Below, in pieces: positions 5,955-9,290 of a DNA stretch of 9,290 bases; the first letter of the stretch is position 1, and each line of letters starts with the position of its first letter. The translations under genes were made by a program, and so were the position numbers. The DNA comes from Prevotellaceae bacterium. GTDB taxonomy: Bacteria > Bacteroidota > Bacteroidia > Bacteroidales > Bacteroidaceae. The notes below the pieces were generated by a model. The model was not told where the DNA came from. It saw only the letters and a program-made list of their open reading frames with translations, and ran no database searches. The stretch is from the NCBI GenBank assembly GCA_021204715.1, contig JAJPYW010000243.1, positions 1-9,290 of the forward strand. Reading direction: 5' to 3'.

Positions 5955-6218
5955 CTACTCCTCTTCTTTTATCTCCTCGAACTCCACATATTCTCCCTCG
6001 TCGGGGGCGAAAAGCTTCTTGCGCGCGGCCTTTCCGCTACGCCCTTGGGAAGCGGCTTGGTTGCCGCTTGTCTGTGTGCGGCGGTTACTATTGCCTCTTG
6101 CACGGCGTTTGCCCGAAAAGAAGAGGGCTTGCAGGATGGAGCCGATGAAAGTAAGCCCCAAGAACAGCACGACCAACAACAGCAGGAAGAAGAAGAAACC
6201 GAAGACCGGGAACAACAT
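5955..6218 (-). CDS. DUF4834-type small membrane protein
   Basis: This 87-residue protein begins MLFPVFGFFFFLLLLVVLFLG, a single strongly hydrophobic segment (about 1-30). A basic low-complexity linker rich in R, N, Q, S and G follows (about 36-68), then a conserved acidic tail around FAPDEGEYVEFEEI (about 70-83). This architecture matches the Bacteroidota DUF4834 family, for which I know no function. The N-terminus is probably in the inner membrane with the tail in the cytoplasm. It starts 17 bases after the pssA stop codon and is the last gene of the psd-pssA operon. The linkage suggests, but does not show, a role connected to phospholipid synthesis or the membrane. Confidence 0.82.
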   Translation of the reverse strand: MLFPVFGFFFFLLLLVVLFLGLTFIGSILQALFFSGKRRARGNSNRRTQTSGNQAASQGRSGKAARKKLFAPDEGEYVEFEEIKEEE

Positions 6219-6235
6219 AGCGTCTCTTTTTTAAG

Positions 6236-6952
6236 TTAAGGAGCCGGCTTGCGGCGGCAGGTGGCCAAAGAGAGCAGGATGTACCACACGATGATGGGCG
6301 CGAAGCTGCCAAGGCGCAACAAGACAACAAGGGGCACGCAAACTATCAGGAATATATAGCTCTTCCAGTTCTTTTGCCAAGAGAGGTTCTTGAACTTCAA
6401 GGAGAACATGGGAATCTCGGATACCAAGAGCCACGAGGAGAGGAGTATCAGCACCAAGAGATACACGGGGTGGAAACGGCCGCCGGTGAGGAAGCCGCGC
6501 GCCCCGTAGACAAACGAGGCCCAGAAAAGGGCGTTGGCCGGCACGGGCAATCCTATGAAGGAACTGGTCTGGCGGGCGTCGTTGTTGAACTTGGCCAAGC
6601 GCAGGGCCGAGAAAACGGCGATGATAAAGGCGGCGTAGGGGAAGATGCAGGCGACGCCGGCCCACCCTGCCGGATATACCAACTCTTTACTTAAGGAGAA
6701 AACCACCAAGGAGGGTGCGAGGCCGAAGCTGATGTCGTCGGAAAGCGAGTCCAAGTCTTTGCCGATGGGCGAAGGGGCGTGGAGCAAGCGGGCGGTCATG
6801 CCGTCCAAGAAATCGAACACGGCGCTCAGCAGGATGAAGCACAGGGCCGCGCGGTAATCGGCCCGGAAAGCCATGACCGAGGCCACACAACCTGAGAAGA
6901 GGTTCAAGCAGGTAATCGTGTTGGGGATGTAACGGGTAACGCGGTTGGCCAT
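6236..6952 (-). CDS. pssA: CDP-diacylglycerol--serine O-phosphatidyltransferase
   Basis: This 238-residue integral membrane enzyme makes phosphatidylserine from CDP-diacylglycerol and serine, the first committed step to phosphatidylethanolamine. It carries the full CDP-alcohol phosphotransferase signature DG-x2-AR-x8-G-x3-D-x3-D, with D47, D50, G51, A54-R55, G64, D68 and D72. The N-terminus RYIPNTITCLNLFSG and the hydrophobic segments around 14-30, 38-46, 100-115, 140-152 and 163-178 and near the C-terminus fit the type II membrane-bound PssA. The start lies 6 bases after the psd stop, so translation is likely coupled. The downstream DUF4834 gene follows after 17 bases. Confidence 0.96.
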   Translation of the reverse strand: MANRVTRYIPNTITCLNLFSGCVASVMAFRADYRAALCFILLSAVFDFLDGMTARLLHAPSPIGKDLDSLSDDISFGLAPSLVVFSLSKELVYPAGWAGVACIFPYAAFIIAVFSALRLAKFNNDARQTSSFIGLPVPANALFWASFVYGARGFLTGGRFHPVYLLVLILLSSWLLVSEIPMFSLKFKNLSWQKNWKSYIFLIVCVPLVVLLRLGSFAPIIVWYILLSLATCRRKPAP

Positions 6953-6958
6953 CGGGCT

Positions 6959-7645
6959 TCATTTTAGTTTGGCTATCACGGTTTGGTTGCCCACGGTGGG
7001 CTGCCCCATCTTGACGAGCACCTCCGTACCCACCGGCAGGTAAAGGTCCACGCGTGAACCGAACTTGATGAAGCCCATGTGCTCGTCGATGAAGCACTCT
7101 TCGCCCGCTTCGGCGTAGGTGACGATGCGGCGCGCCATGGCGCCGGCTATCTGGCGGGCCATAATCTCCACCCCTTCGGGCGTCTCTATGATGACGGAGG
7201 AACGCTCGTTGTCGGTACTGGCCTTGGGCAGCCACGCTTTCAGGAAACGGCCGTTCTGGTGGGAGACGGATTTAACCTTGCCGTCCACGGGATACCAGTT
7301 GGCATGCACGTTGACAAGCCCCATGAAAATGGAAATCATCAGGCGGCGGTCGTGGAAGTATTCGTGCTCGTCGACCTCTTCCAACACCACCACTTTCCCA
7401 TCGGCGGGAGCCACCACGACCTTTTCAGTACTCTCTCCGGGAAAGAGGCGCACGGGGCAACGGAAGAAGTTCACCAACACGGCGTACAGACACAGGCTCA
7501 GCAGTGCCACCACATAGAAAACGGGCATGCATCCAAGATGGAAAACACAAATGTTCAAGCCGACAAGAAGCAAGAGGCTGGCATAGAGTGTGTGCGAACC
7601 TTCGCGGTGAATACGTATCTGTTTTATTTTCTTCAATCGAACCAT
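6959..7645 (-). CDS. psd: Phosphatidylserine decarboxylase proenzyme
   Basis: This 228-residue proenzyme decarboxylates phosphatidylserine to phosphatidylethanolamine at the inner membrane. Two hydrophobic segments (about 18-35 and 40-58) precede the catalytic part. APADGKVV carries D82 and GLVNVHANW carries H114. The self-cleavage site is GFIKFGSR, where cleavage between G196 and S197 would give the pyruvoyl group on the small C-terminal alpha chain of about 32 residues. The short length and GSR site fit the compact Psd type rather than the longer LGST enzyme of E. coli. It is the first gene of the psd-pssA-DUF4834 operon, with a well-formed promoter upstream. Confidence 0.96.
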   Translation of the reverse strand: MVRLKKIKQIRIHREGSHTLYASLLLLVGLNICVFHLGCMPVFYVVALLSLCLYAVLVNFFRCPVRLFPGESTEKVVVAPADGKVVVLEEVDEHEYFHDRRLMISIFMGLVNVHANWYPVDGKVKSVSHQNGRFLKAWLPKASTDNERSSVIIETPEGVEIMARQIAGAMARRIVTYAEAGEECFIDEHMGFIKFGSRVDLYLPVGTEVLVKMGQPTVGNQTVIAKLK

Positions 7646-7680
7646 CTGTCCCCATTTCCACTTTTAGGAGAATTCAACTG

Positions 7681-7712
7681 CAAAAATAGGGTTAATTTAG
7701 ATATCCAACAAA
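7681..7712 (-). promoter_or_regulatory. Putative promoter of the psd-pssA operon
   Basis: The minus strand has TTTG (7709-7712) and TATTTTTG (7681-7688) separated by 20 bases, an exact fit to the Bacteroidota housekeeping promoter pattern TTTG-N19-21-TAnnTTTG. The transcript would start near 7675, about 30 bases before the psd ATG. Confidence 0.72.
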
Positions 7713-7757
7713 GTTTCAAGGGAGATTTGTTTCTGTTGATAACTTTTTAGGGGATAA

Positions 7758-7789
7758 TTTTGCGGGAAATGGCAGACACCTTACCTTTA
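7758..7789 (+). promoter_or_regulatory. Putative promoter of dnaE
   Basis: TTTTG (7758-7762) is followed after exactly 19 bases by TACCTTTA (7782-7789), which differs from TAnnTTTG only at the last base. Transcription would start near 7796. The in-frame ATG at 7789 would then lie upstream of the transcript start, which favours the ATG at 7816 for dnaE. Confidence 0.55.
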
Positions 7790-7815
7790 TGCACCCAAAG
7801 CGGAAGAGAAAGCCT

Positions 7816-9290
7816 ATGCAAGATTTTGTCCATTTACATGTCCACACCCAGTATTCGCTCTTGGACGGCCAAGCCAGCGTGAGCCGTTTGGTAGATAAAG
7901 CCATGGCCGACGGGATGAAGGGCATCGCGGTGACCGACCATGGCAACATGTTCGGCATCAAGGAGTTTACCAACTACGTAGAAAAGAAAAACGGCAAGAC
8001 GAAAGCCGAGATTAAAGCGTTGGAGAAGCGGTTGGCCGAGCTGACAGACGCCGGGACGGACGACCATGACAGGGACGCGGCCTTGGCGGAGTGCCGGGAT
8101 GCGTTGGCTCTCGCCCGGGGCAGGCTGTTCAAGCCTGTCATAGGGTGCGAGATGTATGTGGCGCGGCGCGGCATGGACAAAAAGGAGGGCAAGGCCGACC
8201 AGAGCGGCTGGCACTTGGTGGTGCTTGCCAAGAACCTGCAGGGCTACCACAACTTGGTGAAGTTGGTGTCGCACGCTTGGACCAAGGGATATTACATGCG
8301 TCCGCGTACCGACCGGGAGGAATTGGCCAAATACCGCGAAGGGCTCATCGTGTGCTCGGCCTGCTTGGGCGGGGAACTGCCCAAGAAGATTGTGGCCCAG
8401 CAGTGGAAGGAGGCCGAAGAGACCATACGCTGGTACAAGGATACTTTCGGAGATGATTACTACTTGGAGTTGCAACGCCACAAAGCTACCGTGGCGCGGG
8501 CCAACCATGAGGCCTGGCCGCTGCAACAGTTGGTGAACGCCAAGTTGCTTGAGTATGCCAAGGAGTTCGGCATAAAGGTAGTGTGCACCAACGACGTGCA
8601 TTTCGTGGACGAGGAGGATGCCGAAGCACACGACCGCCTGATTTGCCTTAGCCTGAACAAGGATTTGGACGACCCCACCCGCGCCATGCTCTACACCAAG
8701 CAGGAGTGGATGAAGACAAGGGAGGAGATGAACCGGCTATTCGCCGACGTGCCCGAAGCGCTGGCCGGCACGGTGGAGATATTGGACAAGGTGGAGTGCT
8801 ACTCCATAGACCACGCTCCCATCATGCCCACCTTCCCTATTCCGGAGAGTTTCGGAACGGAAGAGGAATACAGGAAGCGTTTCACCGGGCAAGACCTCTT
8901 CGAAGAGTTCACCCGCGACGAGCACGGCAAGGTGGTGCTCGACCGGGATGCCGCGGAAGCCAAGATAAAGCGGTTGGGCGGCTACGGGAAGCTGTACCGC
9001 ACCAAATTGGAGGCCGACTACTTGGCCAAGCTCACCTTCGACGGGGCCAAGCGGGTGTATGGCGACCCGTTGGGCGCGGAGTTGAAGGAGCGGTTGAACT
9101 TCGAGCTGTACATCATGAAAACCATGGGTTTCCCGGGGTATTTCCTCATCGTGCAGGACTTCATCAACGCGGCGCGCAAGGAGCTTGGCGTGTCGGTGGG
9201 CCCGGGGCGTGGCTCGGCGGCGGGTTCGGCGGTGGCCTACTGCTTGGGCATCACGCAGATAGACCCCATCAAATATGACTTGCTGTTCGA
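7816..9290 (+). CDS. dnaE: DNA polymerase III alpha subunit, N-terminal part (cut by window edge)
   Basis: At least 491 residues of the replicative polymerase are encoded before the window ends. The N-terminal PHP domain shows HLHVHTQYS (H8, H10), TDHGNMFG (D41, H42), GCEMYV (E112), H133, C183 and TNDVHF (D260, H262), so its metal ligands look largely intact. A charged segment of about 40 extra residues (about 55-104) sits between the TDHGN and GCE motifs; I recall such an insert from Bacteroidota DnaE. The polymerase part begins later, with [10 protein letters not shown] at 462-471 in the palm. The catalytic aspartates that follow in DnaE are outside the window. The ATG at 7816 is preferred over the in-frame ATG at 7789 because the family motif starts almost at once after it and because of the promoter position. 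No second polymerase gene is visible. Confidence 0.97.
   Translation, partial: MQDFVHLHVHTQYSLLDGQASVSRLVDKAMADGMKGIAVTDHGNMFGIKEFTNYVEKKNGKTKAEIKALEKRLAELTDAGTDDHDRDAALAECRDALALARGRLFKPVIGCEMYVARRGMDKKEGKADQSGWHLVVLAKNLQGYHNLVKLVSHAWTKGYYMRPRTDREELAKYREGLIVCSACLGGELPKKIVAQQWKEAEETIRWYKDTFGDDYYLELQRHKATVARANHEAWPLQQLVNAKLLEYAKEFGIKVVCTNDVHFVDEEDAEAHDRLICLSLNKDLDDPTRAMLYTKQEWMKTREEMNRLFADVPEALAGTVEILDKVECYSIDHAPIMPTFPIPESFGTEEEYRKRFTGQDLFEEFTRDEHGKVVLDRDAAEAKIKRLGGYGKLYRTKLEADYLAKLTFDGAKRVYGDPLGAELKERLNFELYIMKTMGFPGYFLIVQDFINAARKELGVSVGPGRGSAAGSAVAYCLGITQIDPIKYDLLF

Noticed and set aside
7733..7741. TTATCAACA (minus strand) as a DnaA box between psd and dnaE
   Set aside because: A single site with one mismatch to TTATnCACA, with no cluster, AT-rich unwinding region or neighbouring origin genes.

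Overview
The window is ordinary chromosomal sequence from a GC-rich member of the Bacteroidales (phylum Bacteroidota, Bacteroidaceae/Prevotellaceae-like). This rests on several things: a BACON-domain M43 metalloprotease lipoprotein, a DUF4834-type small membrane protein next to pssA and psd, a DnaE with an extra charged helical segment in its PHP domain, and repeated promoter -7 elements of the Bacteroidota form TAnnTTTG, mostly without strong Shine-Dalgarno sequences. Genus and species cannot be fixed from the sequence alone.

Layout. Positions 1-5019 are read on the minus strand. In transcription order they are: yraN (UPF0102) and bpl (biotin ligase) as one close pair; a lipoprotein zinc protease with its own promoter; then a long RelA/SpoT homologue (RSH) with a structured leader, followed 16 bases later by an AlkZ-related gene cut by the left edge. 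A compact divergent promoter region at 5020-5103 separates yraN from a plus-strand pair: a 77-residue probable ribbon-helix-helix protein and tadA (tRNA adenosine deaminase). tadA converges on a minus-strand phospholipid operon, psd - pssA - DUF4834 gene. A second divergent promoter region (7646-7815) separates psd from dnaE, which runs off the right edge before its polymerase active-site aspartates.

How the genes work together. psd and pssA are consecutive steps of phosphatidylethanolamine synthesis and share a promoter; the small DUF4834 membrane protein follows them. The RSH protein handles the alarmone (p)ppGpp. Its hydrolase site looks complete, but several residues expected in the synthetase site are replaced, so it may mainly degrade the alarmone. 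The remaining genes are housekeeping: protein biotinylation, tRNA wobble modification and replication.

I see no mobile element, CRISPR array, rRNA, tRNA, phage gene or obvious new defence or biosynthetic system. The points most worth a second look are the degenerate RSH synthetase site, the hairpin leader in front of that gene, a 29-base imperfect direct repeat upstream of the protease, and the possibly leaderless small DNA-binding protein gene.
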